Assembly (NCBI GenBank): GCA_964391365.1
Contig: CAYMKW010000003.1
Coordinates: forward strand, 19,632-83,631
DNA length: 64,000 nt
From: SXMI01 sp964391365
GTDB taxonomy: Bacteria > Actinomycetota > Acidimicrobiia > Acidimicrobiales > Microtrichaceae
Reading direction: 5' to 3'
The notes under the pieces were generated by a model. The model ran no database searches, was not told the origin of the DNA, and saw only the letters and a list, made by a program, of their open reading frames with translations. Position 1 is the first letter of the stretch, and every line of letters starts with the position of its first letter. Position numbers and translations under genes: made by a program. This document shows positions 1 to 8,672 of this stretch, piece by piece.

Positions 1-810
1 CTCGACCCGGATCGCGCCCGGCGCACCCTCGACGGGCGGCCCCACCAGCATCGGCAGTGCGACCGTGACCCGGTCGACGCGTGACGCGGCCAGTCGCGCC
101 GAAGCCCGCCGGAGCTGCGGGAAGGCGTCGACCAACAGCAGCGGGTCGGCCAGACCTGCCCGGTAGCAGTCGGCCCCGGCGGTGGGATCGGGGAACCAGA
201 CGAGTTCCCGACCGCTGAAGCCCGGCCGCTCCACGTACGCACCGTCCCGCCACTCCACCGCCGGCCCTCGCAGGGCCCGCCGTCGCTGGCGGGCGCAGGC
301 CGGCCCGCCCGCGCCGGCTCGAGCGATGTGGACCTCGTCGACGGAGTCGAGCAGCCCGGCTCCGTGTCGAGCCAGCAGGCAGCTCAGGCCCGGCGCCATG
401 GCAGCACCCACGATCAGGGACCGACCGGCCTCACGCGCCAGGCCGTCCAGCGCCAGGAGCGCCCGGACCTCGTCGAGGGAGTCCGATGTCGAGACCACGT
501 GAGCACCGGCCCGCAGGGCGCGTTCGGCCACGTCGAGTTGCTCACCGGCCTCGCGGGTCACCACCACCACGTCGACATCGTCGAACGGAGTCGGATCACC
601 CCTCGTCTCGGTGCGGGTCCGGACCGCCGGGCCGAACGCACCCGACAGGTTGGCGAGGCGGTCCACCCGCCGGCCCACGAGGGTGACGGCATCGACCGTC
701 GGCGTACCGGCCGGCGCAGCGCCGAGCAACTCCCGGACGCAGCGCGCGCCGACGGCACCTGCACCGACGACCACCGCCTCGGTGCCGCTTCGCCGGCCGG
801 CTGTGTTCAC
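1..810 (-). CDS. NAD(P)-binding Rossmann oxidoreductase, saccharopine dehydrogenase-like (partial)
   Basis: The frame is open from a GTG at 810 to the window edge, so the C-terminus is missing; 270 codons are visible. Residues 13-24 read VVVGAGAVGARC, a GxGxxG dinucleotide-binding loop directly after the first beta strand. Further in are VDVVVVTREAGEQ and a GAHVVSTSD stretch, the layout of saccharopine dehydrogenase-like or homoserine dehydrogenase-like NAD(P) domains. The substrate is unknown. GAGGA lies 8 nt before the GTG, and the start overlaps the stop of the upstream 45-residue peptide by GTGA, so the two are probably translationally coupled. The Rossmann fold is well supported; the exact family is less certain. 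Confidence 0.75.
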   Translation of the reverse strand, partial: MNTAGRRSGTEAVVVGAGAVGARCVRELLGAAPAGTPTVDAVTLVGRRVDRLANLSGAFGPAVRTRTETRGDPTPFDDVDVVVVTREAGEQLDVAERALRAGAHVVSTSDSLDEVRALLALDGLAREAGRSLIVGAAMAPGLSCLLARHGAGLLDSVDEVHIARAGAGGPACARQRRRALRGPAVEWRDGAYVERPGFSGRELVWFPDPTAGADCYRAGLADPLLLVDAFPQLRRASARLAASRVDRVTVALPMLVGPPVEGAPGAIRVE

Positions 811-944
811 CGGAGTTCCTCGCCGCAGAGCTCCCGCCAACCACCCCGTTCCGGAGCCGTCGGAGAGGCTCCTGCGAGACGAACCAGGACCGCACCGGCG
901 ATTCCGAAGCACACCGCCAGGATCGCTCGTCGAACTCCGCGCAC
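807..944 (-). CDS. DLW-39-like small membrane peptide (45 aa)
   Basis: A GTG at 944 is preceded by GGGAGG with a 6-nt spacer. The 45-residue product starts MRGVRRAILAVCFG, with a basic N-terminus and one hydrophobic segment at about residues 7-24, followed by a short polar tail ending GEELR. Its stop overlaps the next start by GTGA. In many actinobacteria a roughly 40-residue DLW-39 peptide lies just after the tRNA-Ile that follows gyrA; position, size and single N-terminal helix fit that family. It does not end in the usual DLW motif region in a way I can confirm, so the family name is an inference from context. The function of the family is unknown. Confidence 0.6.
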   Translation of the reverse strand: MRGVRRAILAVCFGIAGAVLVRLAGASPTAPERGGWRELCGEELR

Positions 945-1006
945 TCCACGCCTCCCGGGCGATCGGTTCGCACCCGCTCTGCCGCCGAGCCCGACGGGTG
1001 GTTCCG

Positions 1007-1080
<74 letters not shown>

Positions 1081-1162
1081 GTGACGCCACGGCGGCGACG
1101 GAGCCGTCAGAGTAACCGACCGGCCGAGGCGCACCACAAGCCGCCGGACGGCCCGCACGCAG

Positions 1163-1945
1163 TCACATCGGTCGGGCGGTCTCCTCCTCGATCACCGAGA
1201 TCCAGACCCCTCCGATGATGTCGCTGATGAGGTTGAACACGAGGGTGGACACGACGATCGCTCCCGCCACACCGAGGTAGCCGAGCAGGGTCACGAGCGA
1301 GAACTGCCGGAAGAGGAACTCTCCGTCGAGCTTCCAGTCCTGGAGCGAGAACGTCGAGTTGACGAACTCCTCGACGCTGGTGACCGTCCCGGCATTGCGG
1401 GCGACGGTCCACAGGATGACCGACGCGATCATCGTGATGAGCCAGAGCGACAGGGCGACCAGGACGGCCAGCTTGAGCGCCGACCAGGGGTCGATGTGCC
1501 GGACCAGCCGGCGGACCTTGCGGGCCTCGAAGCGCTGGCGCCGGTAACCCATCACCCGACGGGCATCGGCGCCTCCGTCGGCTGCGGGGGCGCCGGCTGC
1601 AGCGCCGCTCGACGTGGGCGGCCGGGAGGACGAGGCCGCCGTTGGCGACACCGGTCGGGTTGCCGGGCCCGATCCCCCACTACTCTGCGCACCCGACCGT
1701 GGCCGCGTGCCACTCGCCGGAGTGGTCGCCGCGGAACCGGTCGATGCGGAACCGGTCGATGCGGAGCCACCGGTGGAGCTGCCGCTCGGCGACCTCCCCG
1801 ACGGCGTGGCACCACCCCGCTCGGACTCCCCGGCGGCCGGCTGGCGCCGCTGGCGGTCCGGCGAGCCCTTCGAGGGAGCACCGGAACCCGGTCGAGCACC
1901 GCGGGACGGCTCGGACTGGGACCCGGGACTGCTCGGAGTGCTCAC
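1163..1945 (-). CDS. DUF3566 membrane protein
   Basis: The product has 260 residues. Residues 1-130 are low-complexity and rich in Ser, Gly, Ala and Pro. The conserved part starts near residue 133 with a basic stretch (RRQRFEARKVRRLVRHIDPWSALKLA), then two transmembrane helices at about 157-181 and 217-240 and an acidic end (VIEEETARPM). This is the DUF3566 family found directly after gyrA in actinobacteria; its role is unknown. The GTG at 1945 was chosen because it overlaps the stop of the preceding TadE-like gene by GTGA, repeating the arrangement at that gene's own start. Upstream continuation of the frame lies over TadE-like and gyrA codons and is not coding. Confidence 0.88.
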   Translation of the reverse strand: MSTPSSPGSQSEPSRGARPGSGAPSKGSPDRQRRQPAAGESERGGATPSGRSPSGSSTGGSASTGSASTGSAATTPASGTRPRSGAQSSGGSGPATRPVSPTAASSSRPPTSSGAAAGAPAADGGADARRVMGYRRQRFEARKVRRLVRHIDPWSALKLAVLVALSLWLITMIASVILWTVARNAGTVTSVEEFVNSTFSLQDWKLDGEFLFRQFSLVTLLGYLGVAGAIVVSTLVFNLISDIIGGVWISVIEEETARPM

Positions 1946-2343
1946 CCGGGCGAGCCTAGTGAACCCGTGGAGCCCGCCCGCGTCCCGTCCGTGGTCGCCC
2001 ACGACGGACCGGCCATCGGTGCCGTTGCCGGTCCCGCCGAGGCCCGACCCGTCCGGCCGGCTGCCCGGACCTCGACGGTCACGATGCGGTCCGGGTCCAC
2101 CCGGAATCCGACGACTTCCGAGCCGTTGGCGCTGGCCACCGAGTCGGCGGCCGCCCGGCCACCGACCACGCCTGCACCGGCGACCAGGTCGGCAACCGCG
2201 GCGGTACGCGCCGCGGCCCGGAGCTGTCTCGATGTCGCGCTGATCGACACACCCAACGTCGCGGCCAGGAGGGCGGCGACGAGGACCACCACCATGCTCA
2301 CCGAGCCCCGCTGCCCGCCGGGCCCGTCGATCCGACCGATCAC
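1942..2343 (-). CDS. TadE/TadG-like pseudopilin-type protein
   Basis: A 133-residue protein starting with a GTG that overlaps the gyrA stop by GTGA. It has a short basic N-terminus (GGQRGSVS), then a hydrophobic helix (MVVVLVAALLAATLGVSI), then RTAAVADLVAGAGVVGGRAA, a NGSEVVGF segment and a VTVEVRA strand. This is the pattern of the short TadE-like or Rv3654c-type proteins that normally accompany Tad pilus or DNA-translocation genes. No other pilus gene is near. Its placement between gyrA and DUF3566 with 4-nt overlaps on both sides suggests it is cotranscribed with the gyrases. Role in the cell unknown; membrane location is likely. Confidence 0.7.
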   Translation of the reverse strand: MIGRIDGPGGQRGSVSMVVVLVAALLAATLGVSISATSRQLRAAARTAAVADLVAGAGVVGGRAAADSVASANGSEVVGFRVDPDRIVTVEVRAAGRTGRASAGPATAPMAGPSWATTDGTRAGSTGSLGSPG

Positions 2344-5012
2344 TCCGGAGCGGTGTCGTCCCCCGGACCGGCGGTGTCGGTCTCGGGGCCGTCGGCCTCC
2401 GGGGTGTCGGGGGCACCATCGGTCGGGACCGGTTGGGCGGCACCGTCGGGACCGTCCTCGGGTGAGGCATCAGGTGAGGCGTCGGGTGCATCCGCGTCGG
2501 AGTCGTCCTCGCCGGCCGGGACCCTGGCAACGGCCGCGACCCGTCCGTCCTCGCCCACGTTCATGACGCGGACCCCGGTGGCATCGCGGCCCTGCACCGA
2601 GATCTCCGCCGCGGAGGTCCGGATGATCACACCGCCGTCGTTCACCAGCAACAGGTGATCGTCGTCCTCGACGAGCAGGCCCGTCAGGACCCGTCCCCGT
2701 TCGGAACGGATCCGGTGCACCCGCATGCCCTGTCCACCTCGGCCCTGACGGCTCAGGGCGTCCACCGAGGTCCGCTTCCCGAACCCGCCGTCGGTCACGG
2801 TGAGGATCATCTGTCCGGGGGCGACGGCATCGGCGCCGACGACGTGGTCGCCCTGGGTCAGTCGCATCCCGCGGACCCCGGTCGTGGCCCGGCCCATCTC
2901 CCGCACGTCCGTCTCGGCGAAACGGATCCCCTTGCCCGAGGCGGACACGATCACCACGTCGGAGGAACCGGAGGTGGGGATCACCCGGACCAGTTCGTCG
3001 TCGTCACGGAGGGCGATCGCGATGAGCCCGGCCCGCAGGGACGAGTCGTAGGCGGTGAACCGGGTCTTCTTGACGGTCCCGTTCCGGGTGACGAACACCA
3101 GGTACCGGTTGGTCTCGTAGTCCCGGGTGTCGATGACGGTCTGGATGACCTCACCCGGGGACAGGTCGAGCAGGTTCACCAGGGCGATCCCCTGCGCCGT
3201 GCGTTCCTTCATGGGAATCCGGTGCGCCTTGAGCCGGTACACCCGTCCCCGGTTCGAGAAGAACAGCAGGTAGGCGTGCGCCGACGTGTGGATCAGGTCG
3301 GTGACGTAGTCCTCGTCCTTGAGTCGGGTGCCCGCCACGCCGACCCCACCCCGCGTCTGGGCCCGGAACGCATCCGCCGCGACCGTCTTGATGTAGCCGC
3401 GGGCCGTCATGACCACGACGACCTCCTCGTCGTCGATGAGGTCCTCGATCTCCAGGTCACCCTCGTCGATCTCCAGGGTCGACCGGCGATCGGTGGCGAA
3501 CTGCTCGCGGACCTCGCTCAGCTCGGTGACGATGACACCTCGCAGGACCGCCTCGTCACCGAGGATGGCCTCGAGTTCGGCGATGGTCGCCCGCAGCTGC
3601 GCCATCTCCTCCTCGAGACGCTCACGACCGAGTCGGGTCAGGGTCGAGAGCCGCATGTCGACGATCTCGGTGGCCTGGATCTCGGAGAACCCGAACGCCT
3701 CGGCCTGCAACGCCACCACGGCCGACGCCCGGTCGTCGGACGAGCGGATCGCCACGATGATCTCGTCGATCAGGTCGAGGGCGCGGAGGAACCCTTCGAC
3801 GATGTGGGCCCGACGCTGGGCCTTGGCCAGACGGAACTCCGAACGGCGACGGATGACCTCGACCTGGTGCTCGACGTAGTGGACGAGGGCGTCCCGGAGC
3901 GTGAGGGTGCGCGGCACCCCGTCCACGAGGGCGACCATGTTCACCGGGAACGAGGTCTGCATGGGTGTGTGCTTGAACAGGTTGTTCAGGACCACGTTGC
4001 CCGGAGCGTCCCGCTTCAGCTCGATGATGAACCGGGTCCGTCCCCGCGCACTCTCGTTGCGGAGTTCGCGGATTCCGTCGAGGACCTTCGAGTTGACCAG
4101 TTCCGCGATCTTCTCCTCGATCTGCTCGACCGAGGTCTGGTACGGGACCTCGGTGACCACGATCCGTTCGTTGCGCGGGCCCTCCTCGATCTCGGCCCGG
4201 GCCCTGAGCTTGATCGAGCCGCGACCCGTCCGGAACGCCGAGACCAACCCGGCCCGGCCCATGATCTGGGCCCCGGTCGGGAAGTCCGGACCCTGCACGA
4301 ACCCCATGAGGTCATCGACCGTGGCGTCCGGGTTCTCGATCAGGTGCACCGTGGCGTCGATGATCTCGCCCAGGTTGTGCGGCGGGATGCTGGTCGCCAT
4401 GCCCACTGCGATCCCCTGGGACCCGTTCACGAGCAGGTTGGGGAACCGGGACGGCATGACCGTGGGTTCCTCGGTGGAGCCGTCGAAGTTCGCGACGAAG
4501 TCGACCGTGTCCTCGTCGATGTCGGCCAGCATCTGCATGGCCAGCGAGGTCAGTCGGCACTCGGTGTACCGGTAGGCGGCCGGCGGATCCGACGGCGAAC
4601 CGAAGTTGCCGTGCGGGTCGACCAACGGGTGTCGCAACGAGAAGTCCTGGCCCATCCGGACCAAGGCGTCGTAGACGGCCGAGTCGCCGTGCGGGTGGTA
4701 CTTGCCGATCACGTCGCCCACGACGGTGGCGCACTTCCGATGGTTGCGGTCCGGGCGCAGGCCGCCCTCGTGCATGGCCCAGAGGATCCGGCGGTGCACG
4801 GGCTTCAGGCCATCACGCACGTCGGGGAGCGCCCTCGAGACGATGACCGACATGGCGTAGTCGAGGAACGACTGCTCCATCTCCTGTTGGATCTCGATCG
4901 GCTCGATGGATCCGGCCGCGACATCGACGGCGACGTCGGGCCCGACCGGGGGCTGGCCCGTCCCGTCGTCCGGCTCGGTGGGTGGGATCCCGTCGTTGAC
5001 TTCGTCGCTCAT
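2340..5012 (-). CDS. gyrA: DNA gyrase subunit A
   Basis: 890 residues, full length. GyrA breaks and rejoins DNA in the A2B2 gyrase that introduces negative supercoils. The catalytic tyrosine is Tyr149 in RYTECRL. The quinolone region reads HPHGDSAVYD with Ser111 and Asp115, the residues of sensitive enzymes. In the C-terminal beta-pinwheel a GyrA-box-like QGRGGQG occurs, plus an additional QTRGGVG in an earlier blade. The tail after about residue 835 is acidic and rich in Asp, Pro and Ala. The ATG at 5012 follows AGGAC with a short spacer. It lies 77 nt after gyrB and overlaps the next gene, so gyrB-gyrA-TadE-like-DUF3566 is probably one transcription unit. Confidence 0.99.
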   Translation of the reverse strand: MSDEVNDGIPPTEPDDGTGQPPVGPDVAVDVAAGSIEPIEIQQEMEQSFLDYAMSVIVSRALPDVRDGLKPVHRRILWAMHEGGLRPDRNHRKCATVVGDVIGKYHPHGDSAVYDALVRMGQDFSLRHPLVDPHGNFGSPSDPPAAYRYTECRLTSLAMQMLADIDEDTVDFVANFDGSTEEPTVMPSRFPNLLVNGSQGIAVGMATSIPPHNLGEIIDATVHLIENPDATVDDLMGFVQGPDFPTGAQIMGRAGLVSAFRTGRGSIKLRARAEIEEGPRNERIVVTEVPYQTSVEQIEEKIAELVNSKVLDGIRELRNESARGRTRFIIELKRDAPGNVVLNNLFKHTPMQTSFPVNMVALVDGVPRTLTLRDALVHYVEHQVEVIRRRSEFRLAKAQRRAHIVEGFLRALDLIDEIIVAIRSSDDRASAVVALQAEAFGFSEIQATEIVDMRLSTLTRLGRERLEEEMAQLRATIAELEAILGDEAVLRGVIVTELSEVREQFATDRRSTLEIDEGDLEIEDLIDDEEVVVVMTARGYIKTVAADAFRAQTRGGVGVAGTRLKDEDYVTDLIHTSAHAYLLFFSNRGRVYRLKAHRIPMKERTAQGIALVNLLDLSPGEVIQTVIDTRDYETNRYLVFVTRNGTVKKTRFTAYDSSLRAGLIAIALRDDDELVRVIPTSGSSDVVIVSASGKGIRFAETDVREMGRATTGVRGMRLTQGDHVVGADAVAPGQMILTVTDGGFGKRTSVDALSRQGRGGQGMRVHRIRSERGRVLTGLLVEDDDHLLLVNDGGVIIRTSAAEISVQGRDATGVRVMNVGEDGRVAAVARVPAGEDDSDADAPDASPDASPEDGPDGAAQPVPTDGAPDTPEADGPETDTAGPGDDTAPE

Positions 5013-5089
5013 CGTGCGTCCTGTCGTGAACTGCTGCGTGCGGACCGGGACCAGCGGAACGGCCCGGTGGGGCTCGTGGTCGTGACCAC

Positions 5090-7042
5090 TCAGATGTCCA
5101 GGAAGCGAACGTCCTGGGCGTTCGTCTGGATGAAGTTCTTGCGGCTCTCGACGTCGTCGCCCATCAGGATGGAGAACACCTCGTCGGCGATCGCCGCCTG
5201 TTCGACCGACACCTGGAGGAGGGTCCTGGCCGTTGGATCCATGGTCGTCTGCCAGAGCTCCTCGGCATCCATCTCGCCGAGACCCTTCAGGCGCTGGAAC
5301 TCGTTCTTGTGGTTGGGCGATCGCTCCAGGAACGCCGCCTTGGCCAGGTCGTCCTTCAGGTAGACCTTGTTGCGTCCGACCTCGGTCGAGTACAGGGGCG
5401 GCTGGGCGATGAAGACGTGTCCCCGCTCCACGAGTGGGCGCATCTGCCGGAAGAAGAAGGTCAAGAGGAGCGTCCGGATGTGCGACCCGTCGACATCGGC
5501 GTCGCACATGATGATGACCTTGCCGTAGCGGATCCGGTCGGCGTCGAAGTCGTCGCCGACCCCACCGCCGATCGCCGACACCAGCGCCAGGATCTCGGTG
5601 TTGGCGAGCATCCGCTCCAGCCGGGCCCGTTCGACGTTGAGGATCTTCCCCCGGATCGGGAGGATGGCCATCACCTCGGAGTTGCGGGCGTCCTTGGCCG
5701 AACCACCCGCCGAGTTGCCCTCGACGATGTACAGCTCGGATTCGCGGGGGTCCTTGGACGAGCAGTCGGCGAGCTTGCCGGGCAGTCCGGCGCCGTCCAG
5801 CGCCGACTTCCGGCGGGTCGCATCACGTGCGTTCCGAGCCGCCTCCCGGGCCCGGGCAGCCTGCAACGCCTTCTGGAGGATGCGCTTGGCCTCGGACGGG
5901 TGCTCCTCGAGCCACTCGGCGAGCTGCACGTTCGTGGCCCGCTCGACGAGCGACCGGACCGGCACGTTGCCCAGTTTGCCCTTGGTCTGACCCTCGAACT
6001 GGGGCTCGGTCAACTTCACGGAGACGATGGCCGTGAGCCCCTCCCGGATGTCCTCGCCCTGGAGGTTGTCCTCCTTGTCCTTGAGCAGCTGGTGCTCACG
6101 GGCGTAGCGGTTCACGGTGTTCGTGAGGGACTTCTTGAAGCCCTCCTCGTGCATGCCGCCCTCGATGGTGTTGATCCCGTTGGCGAAGGAGTGGAGCCCA
6201 TCGGAGTTGTACCCGGTGTTCCACTGGAACGCGACCTCGACCTCCATGGCGTCGTGCTCCGACTCCTCCGCCTGGGAGAAGTAGCCCACGTCGCTGAACA
6301 GCGACTCCTTGGCCGCGTTGACGTGCCGGACGAAGTCCCGGATGCCGCCCTCGTAGCAGTACTCGATGTCGTCCTGGGCGCCCGGGCGTTCGTCCCGGAA
6401 CACGATGCGCAGGCCGGCGTTGAGGAAGGCCATCATCTGCAGGCGCTCGAGGAGCGTCGTGGCCCGGAACGTGACCTCGTCGAACACCGTCGGGTCGGGC
6501 CAGAACCGGACGGTCGTGCCGGTGCGCGGCGATCCGTCGGGGTCCGCTGGTGCGTCACCGATCACGTGGAGCCGCTCGGTGAGCTCACCTCCGTCCCGGA
6601 ACTCCATGGCGTAGCGCTGACCCGATCGGTCGATCTCGACCTGCACCCTGCTCGACAGGGCGTTCACCACGGAGATACCGACCCCGTGGAGCCCACCGGA
6701 CACCTTGTAACCGCCACCACCGAACTTGCCGCCGGCGTGGAGCACGGTGAGCACCACCTCGGCCGCCGTCAGATCGGGGTACTGCAGCGACTGCTCCACG
6801 GGAATGCCCCGACCGTCGTCGCGGACCTCGCAGCCGCCATCCGCGAGGAGCGTGACCTCGATCGTCGTGGCGTGGCCCGCCATCGCCTCGTCGACGGAGT
6901 TGTCGACCACCTCGTAGACCATGTGGTGGAGCCCGGCCGGACCCGTCGAGCCGATGTACATGCCCGGCCGCTTCCGGACCGCCTCGAGGCCTTCGAGGAC
7001 CTGGATGGCCTCAGCTCCGTACGAGGTTGAATCTGCGGTCAA
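5090..7042 (-). CDS. gyrB: DNA gyrase subunit B
   Basis: ATPase subunit of gyrase. In order: GHKL ATPase motifs YEVVDNSVDEAMAG and DDGRGIPV, the GGKFGGGGYKVSGGLHGVG ATP lid, the transducer, then the Toprim domain with VEGNSAGGSAK and IIMCDADVDGSHI, and the C-terminal PLYSTEV and KGLGEM segments. The first Toprim motif has EGN where most gyrases have EGD. I chose the TTG at 7042 (650 aa) because AGGAG lies 6 nt upstream; an in-frame GTG at 7063 has no comparable ribosome site. Start uncertainty affects only seven residues. Intergenic DnaA-box-like motifs precede the gene. Confidence 0.98.
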   Translation of the reverse strand: MTADSTSYGAEAIQVLEGLEAVRKRPGMYIGSTGPAGLHHMVYEVVDNSVDEAMAGHATTIEVTLLADGGCEVRDDGRGIPVEQSLQYPDLTAAEVVLTVLHAGGKFGGGGYKVSGGLHGVGISVVNALSSRVQVEIDRSGQRYAMEFRDGGELTERLHVIGDAPADPDGSPRTGTTVRFWPDPTVFDEVTFRATTLLERLQMMAFLNAGLRIVFRDERPGAQDDIEYCYEGGIRDFVRHVNAAKESLFSDVGYFSQAEESEHDAMEVEVAFQWNTGYNSDGLHSFANGINTIEGGMHEEGFKKSLTNTVNRYAREHQLLKDKEDNLQGEDIREGLTAIVSVKLTEPQFEGQTKGKLGNVPVRSLVERATNVQLAEWLEEHPSEAKRILQKALQAARAREAARNARDATRRKSALDGAGLPGKLADCSSKDPRESELYIVEGNSAGGSAKDARNSEVMAILPIRGKILNVERARLERMLANTEILALVSAIGGGVGDDFDADRIRYGKVIIMCDADVDGSHIRTLLLTFFFRQMRPLVERGHVFIAQPPLYSTEVGRNKVYLKDDLAKAAFLERSPNHKNEFQRLKGLGEMDAEELWQTTMDPTARTLLQVSVEQAAIADEVFSILMGDDVESRKNFIQTNAQDVRFLDI

Positions 7043-7068
7043 TCGACGCTCCTGTGGTCCCACCTGCT

Positions 7069-7088
7069 TGTGGAAACCCTGTGGAAAA
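7069..7088. promoter_or_regulatory. DnaA-box pair upstream of gyrB
   Basis: TGTGGAAAC at 7069-7077 and TGTGGAAAA at 7080-7088 lie head to tail. The second, read on the minus strand as TTTTCCACA, fits the DnaA-box consensus TTWTNCACA fully. They sit 27 to 46 nt before the gyrB start, so DnaA could bind the gyrase promoter region. Confidence 0.5.
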
Positions 7089-7202
7089 CCAGCGGACGGG
7101 TCGGTCCCGGCGACCCGTCACCCTAGCACCGGGGACACCCCACTCCGTGCCAGTCCGACCGGGTCTCGGGGCTCGCTCAGAGGCCCCGGACGGACACCGG
7201 AT

Positions 7203-7544
7203 TCACCTCCCGGCGGGGCCCGGCGGGAGCACCCTGACGTCGACCGATCTGACGAGTTCGGGGTCGTCACACAGGTCCCCGACGGCGGCACACAGGTCCC
7301 GCGACTGCCAACGGAGCTGCTCGCCAACAGCAGGGATCGTCGTCGAGACGACCAACCGCCCGTCACGCAGGCTCTCGACCGAACACGAACGGGCGAGACG
7401 GGATCCGACCAGCTGCGCCCAGTGCTCGCGAATCGTCTCGAACGAATCCGGTCTGGCGAGACCGAGAGCGAGGCGAACCCGGTCCAGGGACTCACCGACG
7501 GTCCGAACCGGGCGGCGATTGGTCGGGAGCGGTTCGATCGCCAC
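7203..7544 (-). CDS. dciA: DciA-type helicase loader (DUF721)
   Basis: 113 residues. The central segment IREHWAQLVGSRLARSCSVESLRDGRLVVST and the following VGEQLRWQSRDL match the DUF721 fold (W...VG..lA.....l.dG.LvV). DUF721 proteins between recF and gyrB in actinobacteria are now identified as DciA, which helps load the DnaB helicase. The GTG start at 7544 lies 9 nt after the recF stop, so the two are cotranscribed. The N-terminal 20 residues are basic and poorly conserved. Confidence 0.88.
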   Translation of the reverse strand: MAIEPLPTNRRPVRTVGESLDRVRLALGLARPDSFETIREHWAQLVGSRLARSCSVESLRDGRLVVSTTIPAVGEQLRWQSRDLCAAVGDLCDDPELVRSVDVRVLPPGPAGR

Positions 7545-7553
7545 GTTCGGACG

Positions 7554-8657
7554 CTACTCCCGAGTCATGACGGGCACGCCGTCGACGATTCGCACCACCC
7601 CGTCGGCGACGACTCCGGGGGGTGCACCAGTGGCTGACGTGATGAAGGTCTGGCCTGGTGGCAGGACCTCGACCAGAGCGGTGGCACGGTCCTCGTCGAG
7701 TTCGGAGAACACGTCATCCAGGATGAGTACCGGTGCGTCGTCCCGGAGCCGGGTCACCATCTCGTGTCCTGCCAGACGGAGCGCAAGGGCGAGACACCGC
7801 TGCTCGCCCTGTGACGCGTGCGTCCGAGCGGGCAACCCTCCCAGGGAGACCAACAGCTCCGCTCGATGGGGTCCAACCGTGGTCACACCCCGACGGACAT
7901 CATCGGTCCGGGCCGTCACCAGCGCATCATGGAGACCGATCCCGGGACTCCAACCACTGCTGAGCACGAGATCAACCATCGCCCGGGGTGACGTCTCGGG
8001 AAGGCCGGCCAGACGGGCGTACAACCCCCTCACGAACGGCTGCAACCTCTGAACCACGTCGGTTCGCCGATCATGCAGATCAGATCCTGCCGCTGCGGCC
8101 TTGGTGTCCCAGACGTCGAGGGTCAGGGCCGCTCCTTCATCCAGCCGACCGTGTGACTGCTTGAGGAGGGAGTTCCGCTGACGGAGGGAACGCTCCCAGT
8201 CCGACAGGATCTGTTCGTCGATCGGTCGGAGCTGGACCACCAACTCGTCGAGGAAGTCCCGTCGGGCCGAAGGTCCGGACTTGACGAGATCCAGGTCGTC
8301 CGGGCCGAAGATCGTGACCTGCAGGGTCTCCAGGAGTTCGCGACGACGCTGCAGTCGCTGGCGGTTGACCTGCATCCGGACCCGGCCGCGTTCGGGTACG
8401 TCGATCTCGACGAGTTGACGTCGGTCACGGACATCCACCTCCGCCCGGACCGTCGCTCCGTCGGTACCGGCGGTGATGAGCACCTCGTTCGACACACCCC
8501 GGAACGAACCGGACGTCGAGAGGAATCCGACCGCCTCGACCAGGTTGGTCTTGCCCGAGCCATTGGGACCGACCACGAGGTTGACCCCTGGTGACCACTC
8601 CAGATCCACCTCCCGGTGGGATCGGAAGTTCCGCAACCAGAGCCGGTGCAACTCCAC
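7554..8657 (-). CDS. recF: DNA replication/repair protein RecF
   Basis: 367 residues, the usual length. RecF is an SMC-like ATPase that loads RecA at gaps with RecO and RecR. It starts MELHRLWLRNFRSH, then the Walker A GPNGSGKT near residue 30, an ABC signature ASQGEQR near residue 284 and Walker B VLILDDVFSELD. The GTG at 8657 begins 15 nt after the dnaN stop. It belongs to the dnaN-recF-dciA group reading away from the origin. Confidence 0.98.
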   Translation of the reverse strand: MELHRLWLRNFRSHREVDLEWSPGVNLVVGPNGSGKTNLVEAVGFLSTSGSFRGVSNEVLITAGTDGATVRAEVDVRDRRQLVEIDVPERGRVRMQVNRQRLQRRRELLETLQVTIFGPDDLDLVKSGPSARRDFLDELVVQLRPIDEQILSDWERSLRQRNSLLKQSHGRLDEGAALTLDVWDTKAAAAGSDLHDRRTDVVQRLQPFVRGLYARLAGLPETSPRAMVDLVLSSGWSPGIGLHDALVTARTDDVRRGVTTVGPHRAELLVSLGGLPARTHASQGEQRCLALALRLAGHEMVTRLRDDAPVLILDDVFSELDEDRATALVEVLPPGQTFITSATGAPPGVVADGVVRIVDGVPVMTRE

Positions 8658-8672
8658 CGATACGGCCGCCGA

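Noticed and set aside
1081..1162. Search for tRNA-Ala or rRNA near tRNA-Ile
   Set aside because: No cloverleaf or rRNA-like sequence is present in the 82-nt gap or on the other side.
1163..2530. DUF3566 gene starting at 2530
   Set aside because: That start would overlay the TadE-like gene and the end of gyrA. The GTGA-coupled start at 1945 is better supported.
2655..5363. A 902-residue open frame on the plus strand across gyrA
   Set aside because: It is the mirror of gyrA codons in a GC-rich genome: long opposite-strand frames arise from third-position GC bias. No domain, no start context, and gyrA is certain.
5309..7030. A 573-residue plus-strand frame across gyrB
   Set aside because: Antisense shadow of gyrB with Val/Leu/Asp-rich low-information sequence and no recognisable motif.
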